NCBI GenBank assembly: GCA_027486275.1
Contig: JAIXPM010000115.1
Coordinates: forward strand, 1-7,881
DNA: 7,881 bases
Direction: 5' to 3'
DNA from: Sphingomonadales bacterium
Lineage (GTDB): Bacteria; Pseudomonadota; Alphaproteobacteria; Sphingomonadales; Sphingomonadaceae
Below the pieces are notes generated by a model that did not search any database, was not told the origin of the DNA, and saw nothing but the letters and a program-made list of their open reading frames with translations. Below, piece by piece: positions 1 to 6,293 of the stretch (position 1 is the first letter of the stretch; every line of letters starts with the position of its first letter). The position numbers were made by a program, and so were the translations under genes.

Positions 1-777
1 CCATCAGAGCGACGAACCCGGCATAGGGCAGCGGCGGCAGCAGGTGAACGCTGGGATGGCCGCCAATTCGGCCAGCGCGTCCAGCAACCCGCCCAGCACG
101 TGACCCTGGTTCTCGCGACGATGGATGGTCGCCAGCACCCACGGCCTCCCACGTGGGATGCCGGCCAGCGGCGCCACCGCCGCCCCTGCCAGTGCTACAT
201 CGCCGGCCAGCCGCGCCTTCATCAATAACAGCGCATCGATGCCGCTGTTGCCGGTGACGTGCACGCCATCGCACACACCCTCTGCCGCCAGCGCCGCTGC
301 TGCTGCCGCTGTGGGTGCCAGGTGCAACTGCGCCATTTGCGCAACCAGCTTGCGGTGCATTTCCTCTGGGTGCGGATCGTGCGTTCCCGTCCGCAAGCCC
401 GCTTCGACATGCGCCAGCCGCGCCCCGGCATAGCGGGCCGCCAAGGCACCGGCGAGCGTCGAACTCGTGTCGCCCTGCACCACGACCCACGCCGGCCGCG
501 TTTCCCGCACCACGTCCGCCAGCGCAGGCACCAGCCGCCCCACCACTGTATCTGGCGAGGCCGCCATCACACCCAGATCATGATCCGCCTGCAGCCCGAA
601 CCCGGCCAAGGCTTCATCAAACATCTCACGATGCTGCCCGGTCGCTACCAGCAAGGGGCAGTGCCCACGCGTCTGCAGATCAAGCAGCAGCGGTGCCAGC
701 TTCACCGCCTCCGGCCGCGTACCCGCGATAAACATGATTGGAAACGATGCAGAACCCGGGCCGCCAGCAGACATCAT
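1..777 (-). pseudogene. wecB: UDP-N-acetylglucosamine 2-epimerase (WecB type), cut by window edge and apparently frameshifted
   Basis: Non-hydrolysing UDP-GlcNAc 2-epimerases interconvert UDP-GlcNAc and UDP-ManNAc in the cytoplasm for surface polysaccharide synthesis. The reading frame starts at ATG 777 and reaches a stop at 6-4 after 257 codons; the family is usually about 370 residues. Visible landmarks are GTRPEAVKLAP (19-29), GQHREM (47-52), QGDTSS with the catalytic-type Asp103, HVEAGLRT with Glu125, PEEMHR (137-142) and HRRENQG with His219. After residue 240 the frame stops looking like WecB. In a different minus-strand frame, positions 58-2 encode HPSVHLLPPLPYAGFVALM, which matches the family block just before the LTDSGG region. 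About 25 residues, including the expected PVHPNP motif, are missing between the two parts. This suggests a deletion whose length is not a multiple of three, or an assembly error. GGGAG at 786-782 (minus strand) sits 4 nt before ATG 777 and 7 nt before the second ATG at 774, so the second may be the real start. Family assignment is firm; pseudogene status is inference. Confidence 0.8.
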
Positions 778-809
778 TCGCTCCCGCGAAGTGACTGACC
801 CTGAAAGTC

Positions 810-838
810 ATTCTGCGTGAACTAGGTCTGTCTGGCAA
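810..838 (-). promoter_or_regulatory. Candidate sigma-70-type promoter for the epimerase gene
   Basis: On the minus strand, TTGCCA (838-833) is followed after 17 nt by CAGAAT (815-810), giving five and four matches to the -35 and -10 consensus hexamers. A start near 803 would leave a leader of about 25 nt before ATG 777. An imperfect inverted repeat, GAAGTGACT (788-796) with AGTCATTC (806-813), overlaps the -10 and leader. It could be an operator or leader hairpin, but this is speculative. The gap between the two minus-strand genes (778-869) is 92 nt and holds nothing else I can name. Confidence 0.35.
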
Positions 839-869
839 CTGCCGGGCTTACGGTCGCGCCGCATCGTGT

Positions 870-2102
870 TCAGAACTTTTCATCCTTCACGCGGAACAGC
901 GCTTCCAGCGCCGGATCGGTTGGCCGGCCCAGCACGCGTTCAGCGATATACTCGCCCACCACCGGGCCATGCTTGAAGCCGTGGCCGGAACCGCCGCCGG
1001 CGATCCAGACATTGTCCCAGCCCGGGTGGCGCTGGATCATGAAATGCTCGTCCACGCTGTTTTCCAGCTGGCACACCCGGGTCTCGATGATCGGCTGGTC
1101 CTTCAGCCCCGGGAAGCGGCGGGCGATGTAATCGCGCGACCGGCGCACCTGGAACGGTGTGACGATGCGATCATCATTGTCAGGGTCCATGATCGTGTCG
1201 CCGCCAACCGGGCAGACCTTGATGCCCTTGCCGTCAACATTGGGGAAACCATAGTGGCTGGCTTCCGAAAACACCGGCAGGTTCGGGCAGGAATAACGGT
1301 CATCGCCGGCCGGTGCGCCAAAGAAATAAACCTCGCGGCGCGGCGTCTGCAGCTTGTTGCCCAACAGATCAGGGAACAACCGGCCCAGCCACGGCCCGCA
1401 GGCAAACACATATTTCGCGCCGCTCACCGTCTCGCCGCCCTGCAGCGCCAGATTGGCCATGGCGCCGCCACTGGCCTGCCCGGGCTGGGCGCGGCCCGAC
1501 ACCAGTTGCACGCCCTTGCGCGCGGCCGCTTCGGCCACGGCCAGACAGGCCCGATGTGCGCGCACGATCAGGGCGCCGGGTTCATACAGGCCAACCATGT
1601 TCTCGCCCGGCTCCATCTGCGGCCAGCGCCGGCGCATGTCGGCCGCCGTCATCAGTTCGTGATCAACCTTCAGCCGAGTGAACACATCGCGCGAGCCGCG
1701 CAGGCCGGCATTGAGATCGGTCGCCAGTTGCAACCGCCCGGCTTGGGAGAGCAGCGGCAACCCGAACTCGCGCTCCCGCTCCCGCCACAGTTCCATCCCG
1801 CGCAACACCCAGCGCGAATAGACTTCACGATCGCCATAGCCCACCCGGATCTGCCGGGTTTCCCCGCCCGACGTCGCCCGCGCATTGCCCGGCCCATAAG
1901 CATCAACCAGCGTGACCGTATGGCCCATCTCGCGCAGCCGCAGCGCCGTCCACCCACCGAACGCGCCGGCGCCGATCACCACCACATCCGCCGGCTTCGC
2001 CGTGCGCTGCCACTTCAGCGCCGATTGTGCTGAAGCGGTCGAACCAGCCACGCCACTGGCCGCTGCCAAGCCTGCCGCCTTCAGAAATGTGCGACGCTCC
2101 AT
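870..2102 (-). CDS. Tat-exported FAD-dependent amine oxidase, monomeric sarcosine oxidase-like
   Basis: A 410-residue DAO-family flavoprotein that probably oxidises a secondary or N-methylated amine, releasing an aldehyde and H2O2. The N-terminus is a twin-arginine signal: ERRTFLK at 2-8, an Ala/Gly-rich hydrophobic stretch, and a likely AxA cleavage site after Ala25. Folded, FAD-loaded enzyme would therefore reach the periplasm. The Rossmann FAD motif is VVIGAGAFGG (41-50), with TSGGETRQIR (77-86) matching the MSOX flavin-contact loop. GFPNVDGKGIKV (285-296) places Lys295 at the site of the oxygen-activating Lys265 of MSOX. RVCQLENSVDEHF (342-354) supplies Cys344, equivalent to the Cys that carries FAD covalently in MSOX, and AGGGSGHGFKHGP (368-380) completes the C-terminal FAD site. 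Ribosome-binding GGGGGGA lies 3 nt before ATG 2102. Substrate cannot be read from sequence; sarcosine, N-methyltryptophan, other N-methyl amino acids or opine-like compounds are all possible. Class is secure, substrate unknown. Confidence 0.88.
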   Translation of the reverse strand: MERRTFLKAAGLAAASGVAGSTASAQSALKWQRTAKPADVVVIGAGAFGGWTALRLREMGHTVTLVDAYGPGNARATSGGETRQIRVGYGDREVYSRWVLRGMELWREREREFGLPLLSQAGRLQLATDLNAGLRGSRDVFTRLKVDHELMTAADMRRRWPQMEPGENMVGLYEPGALIVRAHRACLAVAEAAARKGVQLVSGRAQPGQASGGAMANLALQGGETVSGAKYVFACGPWLGRLFPDLLGNKLQTPRREVYFFGAPAGDDRYSCPNLPVFSEASHYGFPNVDGKGIKVCPVGGDTIMDPDNDDRIVTPFQVRRSRDYIARRFPGLKDQPIIETRVCQLENSVDEHFMIQRHPGWDNVWIAGGGSGHGFKHGPVVGEYIAERVLGRPTDPALEALFRVKDEKF

Positions 2103-2250
2103 TTATCCCCCCGTTTTTTGGCGCGTCCGGTCTTGATGGCCGTGATCAACTGCCTGTAAGCAAAGCCTAGGTCTGCGCCCCGGCCCCGTCAATTGCGCGC
2201 CGCCCTGCCCGCCACTTGCCCACCTGCGACCGGCCCGCTAACGCCAACCG
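2103..2250. other. Divergent intergenic region between the oxidase and cmk
   Basis: This 148-nt gap separates divergently read genes, so at least one promoter in each direction is expected. The best plus-strand candidate is TTGATG (2133-2138), 16 nt, TGTAAG (2155-2160), which is weak. An inverted repeat, TTGAT (2133-2137) and ATCAA (2145-2149) around a 7-nt spacer, overlaps it and could be a regulator site. I see no convincing minus-strand promoter and no Shine-Dalgarno sequence ahead of cmk. Confidence 0.25.
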
Positions 2251-2919
2251 GTGATCACCACCCCTCCCCTCGTCATCGCCGTTGATGGCCCGGCTGCCAG
2301 CGGCAAGGGCACCATCGCCAAGGCGCTGGCCCGGCATTACGGCCTACCGTTCATGGATACCGGCAAATTGTATCGCGCCTGCGGGCTGGCGGTGCGGCTG
2401 GCGGGGCATGATCCTTACGATCCCGATGCAGCGGCACAGGCAGCACGACAGCTTGATCCGGCGCTGCTGGATGATCCTGATCTGATGAGCGCGCTGAACA
2501 GTGATTATGCCTCGATCGTGTCCAGCCACCCGGCGGTGCGGGCAGCCTTGTTCGAAACGCAACGGACGTTCGCGCGCCAGCCGGGTGGGGCGGTGCTGGA
2601 TGGGCGGGATATCGGCACGGTGATTGCGCCGGACGCGACGGCGAAATTGTTCGTGACGGCGACGCCCGAAGTGCGTGCGCAGCGCCGCCATGCTGAACAG
2701 GCCGGGCGCGCCAAAGAAACTGGGGGCAGCGATCAGACTCTGGCCGATGTGCTGGCCGATATCTATGCGCGTGATGCCCGCGATTCCGGGCGCTCTGCCG
2801 CGCCCTTGGTGCAGGCCAGTGATGCTGCCTTGCTTGATACCAGTAATCTCAGTATAGCCGCCGCCGTCGCTGCAGCGATTGCCTTGGTTGAAAAGGCACG
2901 CGCACAGCACAGCCGGTAA
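2251..2919 (+). CDS. cmk: Cytidylate (CMP/dCMP) kinase
   Basis: Cytoplasmic kinase that phosphorylates CMP and dCMP with ATP to the diphosphates, recycling CMP from RNA and lipid turnover and feeding CTP and dCTP pools. At 222 residues it is normal length for the family. The P-loop is GPAASGKGT (13-21). The CMP-binding segment begins [11 protein letters not shown] (35-45). [14 protein letters not shown] (116-129) is the conserved nucleotide-site block, [16 protein letters not shown] (131-146) starts the lid region, and RDARDSGR (174-181) is the Arg/Asp-rich signature, followed by LLDTSNLSI (194-202). The start is GTG 2251: an in-frame TAA lies at 2239-2241, and starting later would cut into the first beta strand before the P-loop. 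There is no clear Shine-Dalgarno sequence before this GTG. In many alphaproteobacteria aroA is immediately upstream of cmk; here a divergent oxidase takes that place. rpsA follows 201 nt downstream on the same strand. Confidence 0.95.
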   Translation: MITTPPLVIAVDGPAASGKGTIAKALARHYGLPFMDTGKLYRACGLAVRLAGHDPYDPDAAAQAARQLDPALLDDPDLMSALNSDYASIVSSHPAVRAALFETQRTFARQPGGAVLDGRDIGTVIAPDATAKLFVTATPEVRAQRRHAEQAGRAKETGGSDQTLADVLADIYARDARDSGRSAAPLVQASDAALLDTSNLSIAAAVAAAIALVEKARAQHSR

Positions 2920-2933
2920 GGGGTTATCGGCGT

Positions 2934-2972
2934 CCCGGCAGGGTTTTCCCTGTGCGGGCGCTTGGTTTTTTT
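2934..2972 (+). terminator. Possible weak terminator or attenuator after cmk
   Basis: Fifteen nt after the cmk stop, CAGGG (2939-2943) and CCCTG (2948-2952) pair around a TTTT loop. CCCG (2934-2937) and CGGG (2955-2958) extend the stem past a small bulge. A seven-T run follows at 2966-2972, seven nt beyond the stem. That gap is long for an efficient intrinsic terminator, so partial readthrough into rpsA is likely if it acts at all. Confidence 0.35.
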
Positions 2973-3120
2973 CCGGTTTCTCTTGAGCGGCTGGCATGGT
3001 GCCACCGCGACGGCGATGAACGGCGGGCAATGGTGCCTTGTCGAGGGGTTTCGTGGGTATAGGCGGCTTTTGCCGTCCATCCTTGCCCGCGCCGGCCCAA
3101 ATGAAGGTGAATGATACTCT
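2973..3120 (+). promoter_or_regulatory. rpsA upstream leader with small hairpins and ribosome-binding site
   Basis: This non-coding stretch carries two near-identical mini-hairpins: TGGCA-TGG-TGCCA (2992-3004) and GGCA-ATGG-TGCC (3026-3037). A third, GGCGGC-TTTT-GCCGTC (3062-3077), follows. The ribosome-binding site is GAAGGTGA (3103-3110), about 10 nt before ATG 3121, a somewhat long spacing. A -10-like TATAGG lies at 3058-3063, but the nearest -35-like hexamer, TTGTCG (3038-3043), is only 14 nt away, so I do not call a promoter. S1 autoregulates through its structured leader in gammaproteobacteria; a similar role here is only a guess. Confidence 0.35.
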
Positions 3121-4851
3121 ATGGCTACTTCTGCCCAGCCGACCCGTGATGATTTTGCGGCTCTGCTTGATGCCTCGCTCGGTGAGAACCAGAGCTTTGA
3201 AGGCCATGTTGTCCGCGGTGTTGTGACCGCGCTTGAAAATGAATTTGTCGTCATCGATGTCGGCCTGAAGAGCGAGGGCCGCGTGCCCCTGCGCGAATTC
3301 GCCGGCCTGGATGGCAAGACCGACCTGAAGGTTGGTGATGAAGTCGAAGTGTTCGTTGACCGCGTGGAAAACGCGCAGGGCGAAGCCATGCTGTCCCGCG
3401 ATCGCGCCCGCCGCGAAGCCAGCTGGGATGCGCTGGAAACCAAGTTCGCTGCTGGCGAGCGCGTCGAAGGCGTCATCTTCGGCCGCGTCAAGGGCGGCTT
3501 CACCGTCGATCTCGGCGGTGCCGTGGCCTTCCTGCCCGGTTCGCAGGTGGATATCCGCCCGGTGCGCGATGTCACCCCGCTAATGAACCTGCCGCAGCCC
3601 TTCCAGGTGCTGAAGATGGACCGCAAGCGCGGCAACATCGTGGTGTCGCGTCGTTCGATCCTCGAAGAATCGCGCGCCGAAGCCCGCACCGGCCTGATCA
3701 GCAGCCTGGCGGAAGGCCAGATCGTTGACGGCACCGTGAAGAACATCACCGATTACGGTGCGTTCGTGGATCTGGGCGGCATCGACGGCCTGCTGCACGT
3801 GACCGACATGAGCTACAAGCGCGTCAACCACCCGTCCGAAGTGCTGAACATCGGCGACGTGCTGCGCGTGCAGATCGTGCGCATCAACCGCGACACCCAG
3901 CGCATCAGCCTGGGCATGAAGCAGCTGGAAGCCGATCCGTGGACCACCGCTGCTGCCAAGTATGCCGTGGACACCAAGCACAAGGGCCGCGTGACCAACA
4001 TCACCGAGTATGGCGCCTTTGTGGAACTGGAAGCCGGCATCGAAGGCCTGGTGCACGTTTCGGAAATGTCATGGGTCAAGAAGAACGTCCACCCCGGCAA
4101 GATCGTTTCGACCAGCCAGGAAGTCGAAGTCATCGTTCTCGAAGTGGACGAAGAAAAGCGCCGCATCAGCCTTGGCCTCAAGCAGGCCCAGCGCAATCCG
4201 TGGGAAGTGTTCGCTGAAACCAACCCGGTCGGCACGATCGTGGAAGGCGAAGTCAAGAACGCAACGGAATTCGGCCTGTTCATCGGTCTCGACGGCGACG
4301 TCGACGGCATGGTGCACATGAGCGACATCGCCTGGGGCATGACCGGCGAAGGCGCCCTGTCGCGTCACCACAAGGGCGAGCGCGTCTCGGCCCGCGTGCT
4401 GGAAGTGGACATCGAGAAGGAACGCATCAGCCTGGGCATCAAGCAGCTTGATGAAGCCGGCGGCACTGGTGCTGCCATGGGCACCCGCAACACCAGCGGC
4501 GGCGACTGGAAGAAGAACGACATCGTGACGGTGACTGTGGTCGCTGCCCGCGATGGCGGCCTGGATGTGAAGATCGGCGAAGATGGCCCGGATTGCTACA
4601 TCAAGCGCAACGATCTGAGCCGCGACCGCGAAGACCAGAAGGCCGAACGTTTCCAGCCCGGCCAGAAGGTGGACGCCATGGTTGTTGGCTTCGAAAAGGG
4701 CCGCAAGCCGATGCTGAGCATCAAGGCGCTGCAGATCACCGAGGAAAAGGAAGCCGTGGCGCAATACGGCACCTCCGATTCGGGTGCGACGCTGGGCAAC
4801 ATCCTGGGCGCCGCCTTCAACAAGGCCCGCGAGGACGCCGACAAGAGCTGA
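3121..4851 (+). CDS. rpsA: 30S ribosomal protein S1
   Basis: S1 binds single-stranded mRNA and helps the 30S subunit unfold and start on messages, especially those with weak ribosome-binding sites. The 576-residue product has the full-length layout of six OB-fold S1 repeats, roughly at 27-95, 112-178, 199-268, 286-355, 372-442 and 463-537. The first two are divergent ribosome-anchoring repeats. The middle ones carry the classic pattern: NITDYGAFVDLGGIDGLLHVTDMS (208-231) in repeat 3, NITEYGAF with VHVSEMSW in repeat 4, and NATEFGLF with VHMSDIAW in repeat 5. ISLG(M/L/I)KQ closes repeats 3-5. Repeat 6 lacks the aromatic-rich consensus, as is usual. The start at ATG 3121 gives the expected N-terminus and is preceded by GAAGGTGA. 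The gene lies between cmk and ihfB, the common arrangement, and ends at a strong terminator. Confidence 0.97.
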   Translation: MATSAQPTRDDFAALLDASLGENQSFEGHVVRGVVTALENEFVVIDVGLKSEGRVPLREFAGLDGKTDLKVGDEVEVFVDRVENAQGEAMLSRDRARREASWDALETKFAAGERVEGVIFGRVKGGFTVDLGGAVAFLPGSQVDIRPVRDVTPLMNLPQPFQVLKMDRKRGNIVVSRRSILEESRAEARTGLISSLAEGQIVDGTVKNITDYGAFVDLGGIDGLLHVTDMSYKRVNHPSEVLNIGDVLRVQIVRINRDTQRISLGMKQLEADPWTTAAAKYAVDTKHKGRVTNITEYGAFVELEAGIEGLVHVSEMSWVKKNVHPGKIVSTSQEVEVIVLEVDEEKRRISLGLKQAQRNPWEVFAETNPVGTIVEGEVKNATEFGLFIGLDGDVDGMVHMSDIAWGMTGEGALSRHHKGERVSARVLEVDIEKERISLGIKQLDEAGGTGAAMGTRNTSGGDWKKNDIVTVTVVAARDGGLDVKIGEDGPDCYIKRNDLSRDREDQKAERFQPGQKVDAMVVGFEKGRKPMLSIKALQITEEKEAVAQYGTSDSGATLGNILGAAFNKAREDADKS

Positions 4852-4880
4852 TCGCGCTTTTTCGGAAAAGCCATGAAATG

Positions 4881-4912
4881 CGCCCCGGCAGACCATCTGC
4901 CGGGGCGTTTTT
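4881..4912 (+). terminator. Strong intrinsic terminator of rpsA
   Basis: A perfect 12-bp stem, CGCCCCGGCAGA (4881-4892) pairing with TCTGCCGGGGCG (4896-4907), has a 3-nt loop and is followed directly by TTTTT (4908-4912). It lies 30 nt after the rpsA stop codon, so ihfB must have its own promoter. Confidence 0.93.
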
Positions 4913-4988
4913 CATTGGTGCGGCGCCGCCACGCGGCCTCAGTCCGGAGATTGTGGCACGATGGTTGCGTTTTTTTGACAGGCGCGCC

Positions 4989-5016
4989 TTGACCATCCCT
5001 GCCAATGCAATAGAAT
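4989..5016 (+). promoter_or_regulatory. Sigma-70-type promoter of ihfB
   Basis: TTGACC (4989-4994) and TAGAAT (5011-5016) are separated by 16 nt; each matches the consensus at five of six positions. Transcription would start near 5023, giving a leader of about 50 nt to the ihfB ATG. The position just after the rpsA terminator supports the call. A second -35-like TTGACA at 4975-4980 has no matching -10. Confidence 0.65.
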
Positions 5017-5071
5017 TACTTTGATTTTTGGGGGGCATGCGCCGGGGTGGCGCTAAGTGAGGTAGGCCAAG

Positions 5072-5350
5072 ATGATCAGGTCTGAACTGGTTGCCATCGT
5101 CGCCGAACAGAATCCGCATCTGACCATCAAGGATGTCGAGCGCATCGTCGCCACCATCTTTGACGAGATCACCGATGCTCTGGCGCAGGGCCGACGGGTT
5201 GAATTGCGGGGCTTCGGCGCCTTTTCCACCCGCGCCCGCGATCCGCGCACCGGCCGCAACCCGCGCACTGGCGCCGCCGTGAAGGTGGACGCCAAGAAAG
5301 TGCCCTATTTCAAGCCGGGCAAGGAATTACGCGAGCGCCTCAACGGCTGA
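5072..5350 (+). CDS. ihfB: Integration host factor subunit beta
   Basis: IHF is a heterodimeric DNA-bending protein (IhfA with IhfB) that acts in the nucleoid in recombination, replication and sigma-54 or phage-type promoter architecture. The 92-residue length is typical of the beta subunit. It has the two-helix dimerisation body (1-40) followed by the DNA-binding arm. [14 protein letters not shown] (43-56) and the family signature GRNPRTG (61-67) are clear, and Pro64 is the residue that intercalates into the minor groove. The C-terminus [16 protein letters not shown] fits IhfB better than HU or IhfA. ATG 5072 has TGAGGT 8 nt upstream. The gene is transcribed from the promoter in front of it, independently of rpsA, and may continue into the tRNA gene 38 nt downstream. 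Leu86 is encoded by TTA (5327-5329), one of only two TTA codons I find in the genes of this window. Confidence 0.95.
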   Translation: MIRSELVAIVAEQNPHLTIKDVERIVATIFDEITDALAQGRRVELRGFGAFSTRARDPRTGRNPRTGAAVKVDAKKVPYFKPGKELRERLNG

Positions 5351-5353
5351 GCC

Positions 5354-5375
5354 GCACCGGACGTCACGCCGGTGC
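5354..5375 (+). other. Hairpin between ihfB and tRNA-Leu
   Basis: GCACCGG (5354-5360) and CCGGTGC (5369-5375) form a perfect 7-bp stem with an 8-nt loop, starting three nt after the ihfB stop. There is no T-run after it, so it is not a standard intrinsic terminator. It may protect the mRNA 3' end or mark a processing point before the tRNA. Confidence 0.4.
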
Positions 5376-5388
5376 AGAGCAGGCACCA

Positions 5389-5474
5389 GCGGGCGTGGCG
5401 GAACCGGTAGACGCAGCGGACTTAAAATCCGCTTTCCCATGGAAGTGCGGGTTCGAGTCCCGCCGCCCGCACCA
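5389..5474 (+). tRNA. tRNA-Leu (anticodon UAA)
   Basis: An 86-nt class II tRNA with encoded CCA. The acceptor stem GCGGGCG (5389-5395) pairs with CGCCCGC (5464-5470), followed by discriminator A and CCA (5472-5474). The anticodon stem GCGGA/TCCGC encloses loop CTTAAAA, giving anticodon TAA (5423-5425). The long variable arm, TTCC-CAT-GGAA (5434-5444), is the leucine-type feature. The T arm is GCGGG-TTCGAGT-CCCGC (5447-5463). It reads UUA and, by wobble, UUG. The next gene starts 14 nt after the CCA. Confidence 0.97.
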
Positions 5475-5488
5475 AGATCGAAACAGAC

Positions 5489-6289
5489 ATGCTGCCCACC
5501 ATCAGCCTGATCGGCATCCCCACCGACCAGCACAGCAGCTTCCTGCGCGGGCCGGCCGGGGCCCCGGCGGCGATCCGAGCCGCGCTGGCCAGTGAGCACG
5601 GCAACAGCGGCACCGAACGCGGCACCGAGATCGGGCTGGATTTTGCACTAGCGGATCGCGGCGACGTCGCGATCGCTGAAGATGCCGGCGATGATGAGCG
5701 TATCCGCGCTGCCATCGCCGCCTGCCCCGGGCAAGTGATTGCGCTGGGCGGTGATCACGCCATCAGTTTCCCGGTGGTCGAAACACTGGCCCGCCGCCAC
5801 GGCGCCTTCGACATATTGCACTTCGATGCCCACCCTGACCTCTATGACGAGCTCGATGGCAATCGCCGCTCCCACGCCTCACCGTTTGCGCGCATCATGG
5901 AAGGCGGCCATGCCCGCCGACTGGTGCAGGTCGGCATCCGCACGCTCAATCGCCACTGCCGCGAACAGGCGGCGCGGTTCGGCGTGGAGATCATCGAAGC
6001 CCGGCATTTCCGCGACGATTGGCGACCGCGATTCGACCGGCCGCTTTATGTCTCCATCGATATCGACGCGCTCGATCCAGCCTTTGCGCCGGGCGTATCA
6101 CACCATGAACCGGGAGGGCTCACCGTCCGCCAGATCGTCAACATCCTGCTTGATCTCGACACCCCGATCATCGGCGGCGACGTGGTGGAACTGAACCCGA
6201 CACACGATATCAATGGCATGACTGCGGTGGTCGCGGCCAAGCTGGTGAAGGAACTGGCCGCCGCCATGGCCGCCAATGCAGCAGACTGA
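5489..6289 (+). CDS. Arginase/agmatinase-family ureohydrolase, plant-arginase-like
   Basis: A 266-residue binuclear manganese hydrolase expected to remove urea from a guanidino compound such as arginine or agmatine. All metal-site motifs are intact: LGGDHA (86-91, His90), DAHPD (113-117; Asp113, His115, Asp117) and SIDIDALDPAFAPG (189-202; Asp191, Asp193). VVELNP (232-237) carries the conserved Glu234. The N-terminal SSFLRGPAGAP (16-26), the stretch after the second motif (YDELDGNRRSHASPFARIME, 119-138) and VSHHEPGGL (203-211) closely resemble plant mitochondrial arginases, which are nearer to agmatinases than to animal arginases. Substrate therefore cannot be fixed from sequence; arginine and agmatine are the leading options. 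The start ATG 5489 fits the family N-terminus, but I see no Shine-Dalgarno sequence and no room for a separate promoter between it and the tRNA. It has no signal peptide, so it should be cytoplasmic. No arginine or polyamine genes adjoin it. Confidence 0.88.
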   Translation: MLPTISLIGIPTDQHSSFLRGPAGAPAAIRAALASEHGNSGTERGTEIGLDFALADRGDVAIAEDAGDDERIRAAIAACPGQVIALGGDHAISFPVVETLARRHGAFDILHFDAHPDLYDELDGNRRSHASPFARIMEGGHARRLVQVGIRTLNRHCREQAARFGVEIIEARHFRDDWRPRFDRPLYVSIDIDALDPAFAPGVSHHEPGGLTVRQIVNILLDLDTPIIGGDVVELNPTHDINGMTAVVAAKLVKELAAAMAANAAD

Positions 6290-6293
6290 CAGG

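Noticed and set aside
969..2033. 354-codon plus-strand open frame opposite the oxidase
   Set aside because: Low-complexity Arg/Ala/His product with no domain; the minus-strand oxidase explains the codon pattern fully.
3058..3063. TATAGG as a -10 box for rpsA
   Set aside because: The only nearby -35-like hexamer (3038-3043) is 14 nt away, too close for a normal sigma-70 promoter.
2344..3749. Minus-strand open frames opposite cmk and the rpsA start
   Set aside because: They overlap two conserved housekeeping genes and their products are compositionally biased without domains.
3580..4896. Long open frames on the minus strand opposite rpsA (for example 4069-4896 and 3580-4056)
   Set aside because: They are antisense shadows of strongly biased GC-rich rpsA codons; the products are His/Asp/Ala-rich and match no family, and rpsA is certain.
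4975..4980. Perfect TTGACA as the ihfB -35 box
   Set aside because: No -10-like hexamer lies 15-19 nt downstream; the TTGACC/TAGAAT pair just after it fits better.
5389..5474. tRNA-Leu as an integration site for a mobile element
   Set aside because: There is no integrase, no repeated tRNA 3' end and no change of gene character downstream within the window.
5327..5599. Minus-strand open frame across tRNA-Leu
   Set aside because: It runs through the tRNA gene and the ends of two real genes; no motif.
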